A program made the translations under genes and the position numbers. A stretch of 64,000 nucleotides of DNA from Sandaracinus amylolyticus. GTDB lineage: Bacteria; Myxococcota_A; Polyangia; Polyangiales; Sandaracinaceae. Below are positions 1 through 8,011 of the stretch, piece by piece. The notes under the pieces are model-generated. The model was not told the origin of the DNA and did no database searches. It saw nothing but the letters and a program-made list of their open reading frames with translations. Each line of letters opens with the position of its first letter. Position 1 is the stretch's first letter. The stretch covers positions 7,068,001-7,132,000 of the forward strand of contig NZ_CP011125.1 in assembly GCF_000737325.1 (NCBI RefSeq), written 5' to 3'.

Positions 1-87
1 AACACTTCGCGGCGACAGCCCGCGAAGCAGCGAACACTTCGCCGCTCCGCGGCTGCGCGCGGGGCCCCTACCCCGCTTGCGAACACG
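1..87. repeat. Short repeated element at window edge
   Basis: The motif GAACACTTCGC occurs at 32-42 and, missing its first base, at 1-10. A partial GCGAACAC lies near 79. CTTCGCG at 5-11 and CGCGAAG at 21-27 form an inverted pair with a 9-base loop. The element lies just downstream of the minus-strand kinase gene, so it could act as a terminator or be a dispersed intergenic repeat. It is cut by the window edge. No gene can be assigned to positions 1-116. Confidence 0.35.
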
Positions 88-116
88 GAAGAGATTCTCA
101 TCGGCGTTCCTCCAGC

Positions 117-1628
117 TCACCAGTACGTGTCGAGCGGCGACGCCCGCTTGCTCCGGGGGCTCGGCGACTCGCGGCGCGCCGCGCGGCGCTCACGCGCCGG
201 CGGGGACGGAAGCGCCGCCAGCACGAGCTCCAGGTGGCGGCTCTCGTCGGGCACGACCGACTCGATGCGACGCGCGTATCCGTCGAGCGTGAGCGTGAGC
301 TGCCGCCGGTCGGTCGAGCGCGGGAGCTCCACGCTCGCCGGGGTGCGGACCGGCTCGAGCCCCTCGATCTCGACCCACGCGCCCGGCGGAACGGTCTCCA
401 CCTCGATCGTCACGCGCGCGGGCGCCGCCGCGGCCGGGAGCTCCGGGGGCGCCGCATCGCTGCTCGTGGTCGCACGCGCCGGCGGCTCGCCCGAGTCCGC
501 GACGGCGAAGACCACGCCGCCCGTCGCCCCGAGGACGAGCGCCAGCGCGAGCGCCGTCGCGCGCTGCGACCAGCGCCTCGCGAGCGCGGGCCGGGTCGCC
601 TCGCTCGTCGTCGTCGGGTCGGCTTCGGCCGCGCCGGCCAGCTCGCCGAGCGCCGTCTGGATCGCACGCTGACGCTCGGCCTGGACGCTGCCGAAGGCCT
701 CGCGCACGAACTCCTCGAGCGGATGCGCGCCCTCGAGCTCGACGAGCTGGTGGACGATCGCATCGAGACGATCCGCCACCGCGCGCGCGCTCTCGGGACG
801 GTCTGCGGGATCTTTCGCGAGGAGCGAGACGAGGAGCTGCTGCGCGTCGGGCGCGACGTCCATCCGCAGCTCTCCGATGTCGGGCGGCGGCTCGTCGAGG
901 ATGCGCCGCGCGCGCGCGCCGTCGTCCTCGCCCCCGTAGAGCCGGCGGCCCGCGAGCAGCTCGTAGAAGACCACGCCCAGCGCGAACAGGTCGGTCCGCG
1001 CGTCCGCGCCGCGGAACTGCAGGACCTCGGGCGCCATGTAGCCGAGCTTGCCCTTGAGCACCCCGCTGCTCGTGCGGTGCTCACGCCCCGTCACCTTCGC
1101 GATCCCGAAGTCGGTCACGCGGACCACGCCATCGAACCCGATCAGGATGTTGTGCGGCGAGACGTCGCGATGAACGAGCCCGAGCGCGCCACCGTCGTGC
1201 GACGTCAGGTCGTGCGCGGCGGCCAGGCCGCGCGCGGCTTGGGCGACGATCCGGCAGCCGATCTGGACCGAGGTCGGCAAGGCGCTGCGCTGCGCCTCGA
1301 CGATCACGTCGCGCGCGGTGATGCCGCCGACGTACTCGATGACGAGGAAGGGCCCTCGCTCGTCTTCGCCGACGTCCAGGACCGGGACGACGTTCGGATG
1401 GTGGATCAGGCCGGCGAGACGACCTTCCTCGAGGAACATCGCGCGCGCGTCGGCGTCCGCCGCGACCGCGGGACGGAGCCTCTTGACCGCGTAGAGCCGC
1501 TGGAAGCTCGGGCCGCGCCGAACGCTCAGCTCCACCCGCCCCATGCCGCCCTCGGCCAGATCGAAGAGGCGCTGGTAACGCGTGGTGGCGCCCGCGCGGT
1601 CGGGCGTGGGCGCGTCGACGTGAACCAT
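117..1628 (-). CDS. Ser/Thr protein kinase with PEGA domain
   Basis: A Hanks-type Ser/Thr kinase anchored in the inner membrane, 503 residues. The kinase domain spans roughly residues 17-290. Visible motifs are a glycine loop (EGGMGRV), the ATP-binding Lys in AVKRL, the catalytic HRDVSPHN, DFG and the APE equivalent MAPEV. A single hydrophobic segment at about 350-372 is followed by a periplasmic PEGA-like domain (about 400-465) and an Arg/Ser-rich tail. This is the common myxobacterial layout: cytoplasmic kinase, one TM, PEGA sensor. The ATG is preceded by a TAGCCT box 12 bp upstream. The gene is divergent from a regulator whose start lies about 95 bp away. The substrate is unknown. Confidence 0.93.
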   Translation of the reverse strand: MVHVDAPTPDRAGATTRYQRLFDLAEGGMGRVELSVRRGPSFQRLYAVKRLRPAVAADADARAMFLEEGRLAGLIHHPNVVPVLDVGEDERGPFLVIEYVGGITARDVIVEAQRSALPTSVQIGCRIVAQAARGLAAAHDLTSHDGGALGLVHRDVSPHNILIGFDGVVRVTDFGIAKVTGREHRTSSGVLKGKLGYMAPEVLQFRGADARTDLFALGVVFYELLAGRRLYGGEDDGARARRILDEPPPDIGELRMDVAPDAQQLLVSLLAKDPADRPESARAVADRLDAIVHQLVELEGAHPLEEFVREAFGSVQAERQRAIQTALGELAGAAEADPTTTSEATRPALARRWSQRATALALALVLGATGGVVFAVADSGEPPARATTSSDAAPPELPAAAAPARVTIEVETVPPGAWVEIEGLEPVRTPASVELPRSTDRRQLTLTLDGYARRIESVVPDESRHLELVLAALPSPPARERRAARRESPSPRSKRASPLDTYW

Positions 1629-1709
1629 CGGGTCGGGGTCAGGCTACCACGCGCTCCGAGCCGAGATCATCACGGCCACGGTGCGCTCCGAGCGCGCGGC
1701 GACGCCGTG

Positions 1710-1715
1710 TAGACT
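1710..1715 (+). promoter_or_regulatory. TAGACT -10-like box, leaderless spacing
   Basis: TAGACT ends 7 bp before the GTG at 1723. This spacing would place transcription start at or next to the start codon. The box supports GTG 1723 over the in-frame upstream GTG at 1681. No clear -35 is visible. Confidence 0.45.
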
Positions 1716-1722
1716 CGCTCGG

Positions 1723-3363
1723 GTGAGCGAGGAGCTCTTCCGGTGCGCGGCCGAGGCATGCGAGCACGGAACGATCACCGGCGCGCGCGTGCACCCGCCG
1801 GAGCTCCTCGATCGCCTGGACGCGGTCGCGACGCCGGAGGCGCAGGCCTGGGGATGGCTGCTGCGCGCGCAGCACGCCGCGCTCAGCCGAGCCGGCGACG
1901 GCGCGCTCGAGGTGCCGGCCCACGTGCTCTCGACGTCGACGTCGCGCGACGTCGTCCGAAGAGGCCTGCCCATCCTCGCGCGGCTCGCGCTGCTCGCGTT
2001 CGATGCGACGCGCCTCGAGCGCTGCTGCGAGCTCCACGACTTGCTCCGCGACGAGAGCGCATCCGACGCGGCGGCGATCGCGGCGACGCTCGCCCGGGCG
2101 TGGCTGCGATGGCTGCGCGCGGAGCCCCACGAGCACGCCGTCGACCTCGGCGCGATCGCAGCGCAGGCGCGCGCGCTGGGTCAGCCCGCGCTCGTCGTGG
2201 AGGCGCAGGCGCTGCGCGCGCTCGACGCGCTCGCGGCGGGCGACCTGCAGGCGGCCGCGGAGCTGGGGCGCCGCGCATCGCGCATGGCGCGCACCGAGGG
2301 AATTCCGGAGTCGGAGGTGCTCGCCAACGTCGCGCTCGCCCGCGTGCGGCGCGCGCAGAACCGGCCCCATCTCTCGCTGCGGATCCTCGGCGCGCTGCTG
2401 CCGCACGCGCCGCCCGCGTGGCACGACTGGATCCACTGGGAGGCGGTCGCCGCGGGTCTGATCCGCCTGGATCTCCCAGGATCGAGCTCGCCCGCCGCGC
2501 TCCTCGCCGCGACCCTGCGCGCGATCGGCTCGGGCGTCGCGGCCGACGTCGGCCCGTGCGCGGAGCGCCTGCTCGGTGCCGTGCAGGCGATCGCACCGCT
2601 TCGTCACGATGCGCGCAGAGCGCTCACCCTGCTCGTGCCCGGCTACGCCGAGCCCGACCCGGACGTGGACGAATGGCATCGCGGCACGAGCGTGGAGACG
2701 CCGGTGGGGCTCGCGGGCATCGCGTTCGCGCCCGCGCCCGGTCGGGTCGAGGCAGGCACCTGTGCGCACGTCGTGGTCGCACCGGGCGTGGCCGCGCGAA
2801 GGGTCGCGCCGCTCGCCGTGCCGATGGAGTCGGCGAGCGCGGAGATCGATCCGCGCCCCGCGACGCCGCCGGGTCAGCCGCGAACCGACGAAGGACTGGC
2901 CGTGCTCGCGCTCGCGGGACGTGCGCTCGAGACGCCGGCGTACTTCCGCGCGGTCTACGAGTACGACTACGAGCCGGGCGCGCACGCCACGATGCTCGGG
3001 ATGCACGTGCATCGGATGCGCAGCCGGCTCGGCGACGCGGGCACGATCGCGCGAGAGGCCGGCGCGCTGGAGCTGGTCGCCGCGCGCGCGATGCTCCTCC
3101 GGGATCCACGCTGCGGAGAGCCGCTCGCGCAGCAGACCTTGCGGCTGCTCGCACGCGGCGGCGCGGTGAGCGCCCGCGCGCTGGCCACCACGCTCGGCGT
3201 CCCGCTCCGGACCATGCAGCGCGTGCTCGCCGAGCTCGTGACCGACGGCGATCTCGCGCGCGTGCAGGAGGGACGCGAGGTCGCCTACCGCGTGGAGGAC
3301 ACCACGTTCTCGGAGCCGACTCGGAGCCAGCGCTTCGGGCCCGCCGGGTTCTCGGTCGAGTGA
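1723..3363 (+). CDS. Double winged-helix regulator with helical repeats
   Basis: A probable cytoplasmic transcription regulator of 546 residues. The first half (to about residue 230) is Ala/Leu/Arg-rich and helical, like degenerate TPR repeats. Around residues 405-450 lies a segment resembling the OmpR-type DNA-binding domain (HVHRMRSRLG followed by a GALELV strand). The C-terminal region (about 470-530) is a second winged helix of the IclR/MarR kind (SARALATTLGVPLRTMQRVL then a wing). Two different DNA-binding domains in one protein is unusual. It is divergent from the PEGA kinase, which may share its promoter region. The target genes are unknown, and the N-terminal repeat assignment is an inference. 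Confidence 0.75.
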   Translation: MSEELFRCAAEACEHGTITGARVHPPELLDRLDAVATPEAQAWGWLLRAQHAALSRAGDGALEVPAHVLSTSTSRDVVRRGLPILARLALLAFDATRLERCCELHDLLRDESASDAAAIAATLARAWLRWLRAEPHEHAVDLGAIAAQARALGQPALVVEAQALRALDALAAGDLQAAAELGRRASRMARTEGIPESEVLANVALARVRRAQNRPHLSLRILGALLPHAPPAWHDWIHWEAVAAGLIRLDLPGSSSPAALLAATLRAIGSGVAADVGPCAERLLGAVQAIAPLRHDARRALTLLVPGYAEPDPDVDEWHRGTSVETPVGLAGIAFAPAPGRVEAGTCAHVVVAPGVAARRVAPLAVPMESASAEIDPRPATPPGQPRTDEGLAVLALAGRALETPAYFRAVYEYDYEPGAHATMLGMHVHRMRSRLGDAGTIAREAGALELVAARAMLLRDPRCGEPLAQQTLRLLARGGAVSARALATTLGVPLRTMQRVLAELVTDGDLARVQEGREVAYRVEDTTFSEPTRSQRFGPAGFSVE

Positions 3364-3440
3364 GCGCGGAGCGCTCCGGGCGCGCGACCCGCGCCACTCG
3401 CGTGATGGGCAGCGGTGAGGGCGCCTTGCAGGCTGCGCAC

Positions 3441-4727
3441 ATGACCACGACACGGCGACGAGACGCTCTTCCGAGGCTCACTCCGACGCTCGTGTGCGCG
3501 CTGACGCTCGCGTGCACGCCGGGGACGATCACGGCGACCGACGGTGGGCCGCCGTCCGACGCCGCGCGTCCGCCGGTCGACGGCGCGATGACGGATGCCG
3601 GCGCGTCCTCCGACGCCGGCGCTTCGCTCGACGCCGACACGTCCTCGGACGCCGGCGCGTCCTCCTCGGACGCCGGCACGTCCTCCGACGCCGGGACGCT
3701 CGACGCGGGCCGGCCGTGGCGAGAGCTCTTCGTGGCGACGACGGGCTCCGACTCGAACCCCGGCACGCGCGAGAGGCCCTTCGCGACGATCGAGCGCGCG
3801 TCCCGCGCCGCGACCCCCGGCACCCTCGTCCACGTCGCGCCCGGCGAGTACGCAGGCTCCATCCGCACCGAGGCCGACGGCACCGCGGCCGATCCGATCG
3901 TCTACCTCTCCGACGAGCGCCACGGCGCGGTGCTCGTGCCCGGGAGCGGTCCCCGCGTCGTCGCGTGGGACGATCGCGGTGACCACGTCGTGATCGACGG
4001 GTTCCAGGTCGACGGCCGCGACGGACCGACGTGGCGCAACGGCATCACGGTGGGCGGCTCCCACGTGACGGTGCGCAACTGCCACGTCCACGACATCGCG
4101 ACCTCGACGGCGTGCACCTCCGCCGGCGGCTCGGGGATCAACACCCACGCCTACTGGGACGGCGTCGACAACCACATCGTCGGCAACCGCGTGCACGACA
4201 TCGGGGCGCGGGGCTGCCGCTTCGTCCAGGGCATCTACCACAGCACCACCGGCAGCATCCTGAACAACGTCGTCTACCGCATCGGCGCTGCCGGCATCCA
4301 CCTCTGGCACGACGCGCGCGAGCTCGTGATCGCCCACAACACGGTGACCGACAGCGACGTCGGGATCGTGATCGGGGCCGGCGACTGGTACGGCCCCCGC
4401 CTGCCCGCCGACGACGTGCACGTGACCAACAACCTCGTCGCCCGCTGCACGAGCTACGGCATCCTCGAGAGCGGCAGCACCGGCAGGAACAACACGTACA
4501 CGAACAACCTCGTCGACCGAGCGGGGACCGACTTCCGCCTCCTGAACGGCCTGCGCGACACCGGCAGCGTGCGCGACGATCCCCGTCTCGTCGGACCCGA
4601 GGATCACCACCTCCGCGGCGACTCCCCCGCGATCGACGCCGGCGATCCACTGCGCGCCACCGCGACCGACTTCGACGGTCATCCGCGCGACGCGACGCCC
4701 GACATCGGGGCGTACGAGCACCGCTGA
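3441..4727 (+). CDS. Right-handed beta-helix lipoprotein
   Basis: An exported protein of 428 residues. It starts with a basic/hydrophobic signal that ends in TLAC, a weak lipobox, then an Asp/Ser/Ala/Gly-rich linker (about residues 40-95). The rest reads as a DUF1565/parallel beta-helix protein. It opens with the typical FVATTGSDSNPGT...PFATI, continues with repeated VxIDGF, VTVRNCHVHD, HIVGNRVHD, ILNNVVYRI and VTNNLVARC strands, and ends in a PDIGAYEH motif. Such proteins often bind or cleave polysaccharide, but no catalytic residues can be assigned. An in-frame ATG at 3405 is an alternative start; 3441 was chosen because the signal peptide then begins directly. Confidence 0.88.
   Translation: MTTTRRRDALPRLTPTLVCALTLACTPGTITATDGGPPSDAARPPVDGAMTDAGASSDAGASLDADTSSDAGASSSDAGTSSDAGTLDAGRPWRELFVATTGSDSNPGTRERPFATIERASRAATPGTLVHVAPGEYAGSIRTEADGTAADPIVYLSDERHGAVLVPGSGPRVVAWDDRGDHVVIDGFQVDGRDGPTWRNGITVGGSHVTVRNCHVHDIATSTACTSAGGSGINTHAYWDGVDNHIVGNRVHDIGARGCRFVQGIYHSTTGSILNNVVYRIGAAGIHLWHDARELVIAHNTVTDSDVGIVIGAGDWYGPRLPADDVHVTNNLVARCTSYGILESGSTGRNNTYTNNLVDRAGTDFRLLNGLRDTGSVRDDPRLVGPEDHHLRGDSPAIDAGDPLRATATDFDGHPRDATPDIGAYEHR
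3590..3712 (+). repeat. Coding repeat for Ser-Asp-Ala-Gly linker
   Basis: Imperfect 15-18 bp units built on GCGTCCTCCGACGCCGGC encode successive (S)SDAG steps in the beta-helix lipoprotein. Such tracts can change length by slippage. They form a flexible spacer between the lipid anchor and the folded domain. Confidence 0.7.
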
Positions 4728-4759
4728 TCGCGCACCGAGCGCGACGGCTGGCGCGAGCG

Positions 4760-5272
4760 TCAGCGGAGCTTCGCGACCCACGTGGCGAGGAGCGCGCGCT
4801 CCTTCGCCCACGCCGCGCGCGTCTCCTTCTCCGCGACCGCCTCGATCATGCCGCCGATGCCGAAGAGCTTCGCCTCGATCACGAGCTCGTCGGTGCGGCG
4901 GCAGCGGCCTCCGCCGGTCGCGGTCACGCGGATCGTGCCGCGCGTCGTGACGACGTCCTTCCTCGGCTTGGCGCGCGGGTCGAGCTGCTCGGGCTGCACC
5001 ATCCGCCACGTCCACTCGTTCTTCGCGCGATCGAGCGTGCCGTGATCCTCGTACGCGAAGCCGTCGCCGAGCAGCGCCTCGATCGGCCCCGGGAGGTTCA
5101 TCTTCGGCACGACGCGGAGCTTCCGCGACGTGTCGGTCACCTCGAGCACCTCGCAGGCCCGGTACCCGAGCGCGCCGAGGTAGAGCGCGCGCACGTACTC
5201 GGGATCGAGGTAGACGCGCCAGAAGCCCTCGGGCGGGCAGGCCAGATCGAACGACTCGGTCGCGGTGCGCAT
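4760..5272 (-). CDS. START-like/SRPBCC lipid-binding family protein
   Basis: A 170-residue protein without signal peptide, probably cytoplasmic. The pattern of an N-terminal TESFDLACPPEGFWRVYLDPEYVRAL, a central ITYED-like strand (FAYEDHG) and a long amphipathic C-terminal helix (GGMIEAVAEKETRAAWAKERALLATWV) fits the DUF2505/polyketide-cyclase-like START fold, which holds a hydrophobic ligand. The ATG has a TAGAGC box 8 bp upstream. It lies downstream of, and is co-directional with, the GH109-like gene (50 bp gap). The ligand and role are unknown. Confidence 0.78.
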   Translation of the reverse strand: MRTATESFDLACPPEGFWRVYLDPEYVRALYLGALGYRACEVLEVTDTSRKLRVVPKMNLPGPIEALLGDGFAYEDHGTLDRAKNEWTWRMVQPEQLDPRAKPRKDVVTTRGTIRVTATGGGRCRRTDELVIEAKLFGIGGMIEAVAEKETRAAWAKERALLATWVAKLR

Positions 5273-5322
5273 GCGCCGCGGCTCTACGGCGGCGTGCGGA
5301 TCGAGGCAACCGCAGCGCGCCG

Positions 5323-6684
5323 TCAGATCACCTCGCCGCGCGTCCACGCCTGCCAGCGGCCGCGCGTGAAGTCCGGGATGTCCTGCGGCGCGCCGCGCGC
5401 CGCGACCGACCTCGCCGACAGCTCGATGATCGAGGACAGCGCGGCCGCGTCGTAGACGTTCATGTCGACCGGCAGGCCCTCGCGCAGGCAGTGCACGAGC
5501 CTCGAGAGCTCGAGGTAGTCCATCCCGCCGTGCCCCGGGCGCTCGTGCGCGGACGCGAGCTCGGCGCGCCACAGCGGGTGCTCGTGCTCGTCGCGATAGG
5601 CCTCGACGCTCTCCCACGCATGCTCCGGGCTCCTGCCCTCGATGTGGATGCGCTCCGGCGAGCCCTCGACGATCCCGCGCGTGCCCTGGATCGTGAACCC
5701 GCGGCTGTACGGGCGCGGGAGGTTCGTGTCGTGGCCGAGCGTGATGGTGCGCCCTCGCGCCGTCTGGATCAGCGTGACGTTCACGTCGCCCGCGACGTAG
5801 CGCTCGGCGCGCCGCGGGTCCGCCTCGTCGACTCGGGTGCGCGCCCAGTCGGCGAGGCCTCGCGACGGGCCGCTCATCGACACGAGCCGCTCGAGCCGAT
5901 CGCCGCGATGGATGTCCATGCACGCCGCGACGGGCCCGAGCCCGTGCGTCGGATAGAGGTTCCCGTCGACGAGCGTGTCCCAGCGACGGCGCCACAGGCC
6001 CTCTCCGTCGCGCGCGAATTTGATCGCGCGGAGGTCGTGCAGATAGCCGCCCTGCCCGTGGACGATCTCGCCGAGGGCGCCGGCGCGGACCATCGCGAGC
6101 GTCATCAGCTCGAGCCGATCGTAGATGCAGTTCTCGAGCATCACGCAGTGACGCGAAGCGCGCTCCGAGGCCTCGACGAGCGCCCAGCAGTCGTCGACGG
6201 TGAGCGCCGCGGGGACCTCGGTCGCGCCGTGGACGCCGCTCTCGAGCGCGCGGAGCATCACCGGCACGTGCCACTCCCACGGCGTCGCGGTGATCACGAG
6301 GTCGAGCGCTTCCTCGCCGATCATGCGCTCGAAGTCGCGCTCGCCGTCGGTGTAGAGCGTGGGTGCCGGACGGCCGCGCTCGGTCGCCCAGCTGCGCGCG
6401 CGCTCGGCGTGGGCAGGCACGATGTCGGCGACCGCGACGAGATCGACCGCGTCCATCGTGAGCAGGTTCAGCACGTGCGCCGAGCCCATGCCGCCCACGC
6501 CCACGAAGCCGACGCGCACCCGCTCGAGGGGCGCGGCGCGCAGCGGCGTCTCGGGCGCCGGCGCGCGGGCGTGCGACGGGCGCGGTGCCGGCGCGAGCGC
6601 CGAGCCACAGCCCGGCAGTGCAGCAGCGCCGAGGCCGCATGCGGCGAGCTCGACGAACGCGCGGCGCGACGTGGTCCGTGTCAT
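5323..6684 (-). CDS. GH109-type Gfo/Idh/MocA oxidoreductase, Tat exported
   Basis: 453 residues. A Tat-type signal (TSRRAFVELAAC, then a hydrophobic stretch ending in PGC) suggests a lipidated periplasmic protein. A Rossmann fold begins near residue 55 (VRVGFVGVGGMGSAHV) with the acidic end of strand 2 in VADI. The stretch ITATPWEWHVPVMLRALESG, EVPAALTVDDCWALVEASE and HCVMLENCIYD is the hallmark of glycoside hydrolase family 109. That family cleaves alpha-N-acetylgalactosamine by an NAD-dependent redox mechanism. An upstream in-frame GTG (6702) exists, but ATG 6684 sits 8 bp after a TAGTGC box and begins the Tat signal. The exact substrate is not shown by sequence. Confidence 0.88.
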   Translation of the reverse strand: MTRTTSRRAFVELAACGLGAAALPGCGSALAPAPRPSHARAPAPETPLRAAPLERVRVGFVGVGGMGSAHVLNLLTMDAVDLVAVADIVPAHAERARSWATERGRPAPTLYTDGERDFERMIGEEALDLVITATPWEWHVPVMLRALESGVHGATEVPAALTVDDCWALVEASERASRHCVMLENCIYDRLELMTLAMVRAGALGEIVHGQGGYLHDLRAIKFARDGEGLWRRRWDTLVDGNLYPTHGLGPVAACMDIHRGDRLERLVSMSGPSRGLADWARTRVDEADPRRAERYVAGDVNVTLIQTARGRTITLGHDTNLPRPYSRGFTIQGTRGIVEGSPERIHIEGRSPEHAWESVEAYRDEHEHPLWRAELASAHERPGHGGMDYLELSRLVHCLREGLPVDMNVYDAAALSSIIELSARSVAARGAPQDIPDFTRGRWQAWTRGEVI

Positions 6685-6735
6685 CGCCGCATGCACTAGC
6701 ACGCGTGAGCTGCGGGTATGCGCGCGGCGCCGCGC

Positions 6736-7974
6736 TCAGTTCGAGATCAGGTTCCCCTCGCCGCTCACGGGATCGACGAGCGCGATCGCGGTGCTCCAGG
6801 TGACCGCGACGTAGAGCGGGCGCGACGGGTGGAACCAGACGCCGCCCTCCCCCGGCGCGTGCACCGTGTTCGACACGAGCGCGACCGTCGTGCGGTCGCC
6901 GCTCTCGAGATCGATCTCGGTGATGCGCGTCGCGCCGCCGAGCTCGTCGTCGATCGTGAGCGCGCGGCCGCCCGCCACGTCCACGTCGAGCCGCGAGTGC
7001 CCGAGCGCTTCGCCCGCGCCGACGGTGCCGCTCGAGCCGCTGCGCGAGATCACGACGCGATCGCCGGTCTCGACGTCGATCGCGATCAGGCTCGAGACAC
7101 CCGCGTCGGTCCCGTAGAGGCGCCCGCCCGCATAGCGCAGACCGCGCATCCCGCCCGTGATCTTCGGGCCGCTCCCGCGGTTCGCGCCCGGGGGCTGCGC
7201 CTCTCCGTCGAACGTCGTGATGGCGCACGAGCGCCCGTCGGCCGCGATCGCGATGATCGCGGCGGCGCTCGGATCGGCGGGCCGCGCGACGACGTACATC
7301 TCGTCGTCGGGACCGATCGCGAGCGAGCTGTCGTCGACGTTCGGGATCTCGCGCGCCGCGCCGTCGGTGCAGGCCGCGGTCGTCTCGTGTCCGTCCGCGG
7401 TGAGCTGGTTGTACCAGAGCACGGTGCGGTCCCCGCTCTCGCGCGCGATGCGCACGAGCTCGACGCGCGTCGTCGACACGCGCGAGAGCGCGACGACGTC
7501 GCCGTCGCTCCGCACGCCGACGTCCTGCACCTGACCGAGCGCCCGGCCCGCGCCGATCGTCTGCTCGCCGGTGCGCGGATCGTTCACCACGCCCGAGAGC
7601 GCGCGGCGATCGCCCGAGCCGAGCTCGATCTCGAGCACCGCGCCGGTGAGCGCGTCGCCGCCGCCCCACGAGCCGCCGATCACCAGCGTCTCGCCGTCGA
7701 GCACGCCGCCGGTCAGCATCGGCGTGAGGCCGACCTGGGCGCGCGGCCGCGGGCCCGCGCCGATCGGGTTGTCCTCGCGCGCCTGTCCGCACACCGGATC
7801 GTCGGCGCCCGGAGGGCAGCGCACCGGCAGCGCCGAGCCCTCGCCGCCGCCGTCGCCGCCGCTCGCGCGCGCGTCGCGATGCCCGCCGTCCGCGTCGTCG
7901 CCGCGCCCGCCCCCACACCCCTGCGCGCCGACGGCGAGCAGCGCCCCGAGCACCATCCACGAGAGAGTCGACAT
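6736..7974 (-). CDS. Exported beta-propeller-like lipoprotein, function unknown
   Basis: 412 residues. The signal peptide ends in AQGC, followed by a Gly/Asp-rich linker. The body repeats short strands with an aliphatic/GxxLxGxV pattern, such as GRLYGTDAGVSSLIAIDVETGDRV, IDLESGDRTTVALVSN and LALVDPVSGE-like endings. This suggests a WD40/SMP-30-like propeller of five or six blades. The product is probably held at the outer or inner membrane facing the periplasm. It lies 33 bp from the GH109-type gene and in the same direction, so the two may be cotranscribed. No catalytic residues were recognised. Confidence 0.75.
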   Translation of the reverse strand: MSTLSWMVLGALLAVGAQGCGGGRGDDADGGHRDARASGGDGGGEGSALPVRCPPGADDPVCGQAREDNPIGAGPRPRAQVGLTPMLTGGVLDGETLVIGGSWGGGDALTGAVLEIELGSGDRRALSGVVNDPRTGEQTIGAGRALGQVQDVGVRSDGDVVALSRVSTTRVELVRIARESGDRTVLWYNQLTADGHETTAACTDGAAREIPNVDDSSLAIGPDDEMYVVARPADPSAAAIIAIAADGRSCAITTFDGEAQPPGANRGSGPKITGGMRGLRYAGGRLYGTDAGVSSLIAIDVETGDRVVISRSGSSGTVGAGEALGHSRLDVDVAGGRALTIDDELGGATRITEIDLESGDRTTVALVSNTVHAPGEGGVWFHPSRPLYVAVTWSTAIALVDPVSGEGNLISN

Positions 7975-8011
7975 GCGCCGCGGTATGCGAGCGGCCGGCG
8001 CGTCGATCGAC

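Noticed and set aside
1743-3404. Upstream extension of the beta-helix lipoprotein frame
   Set aside because: The extension is Arg/Ala-rich and overlaps the regulator gene. The lipoprotein signal peptide starts at 3441.
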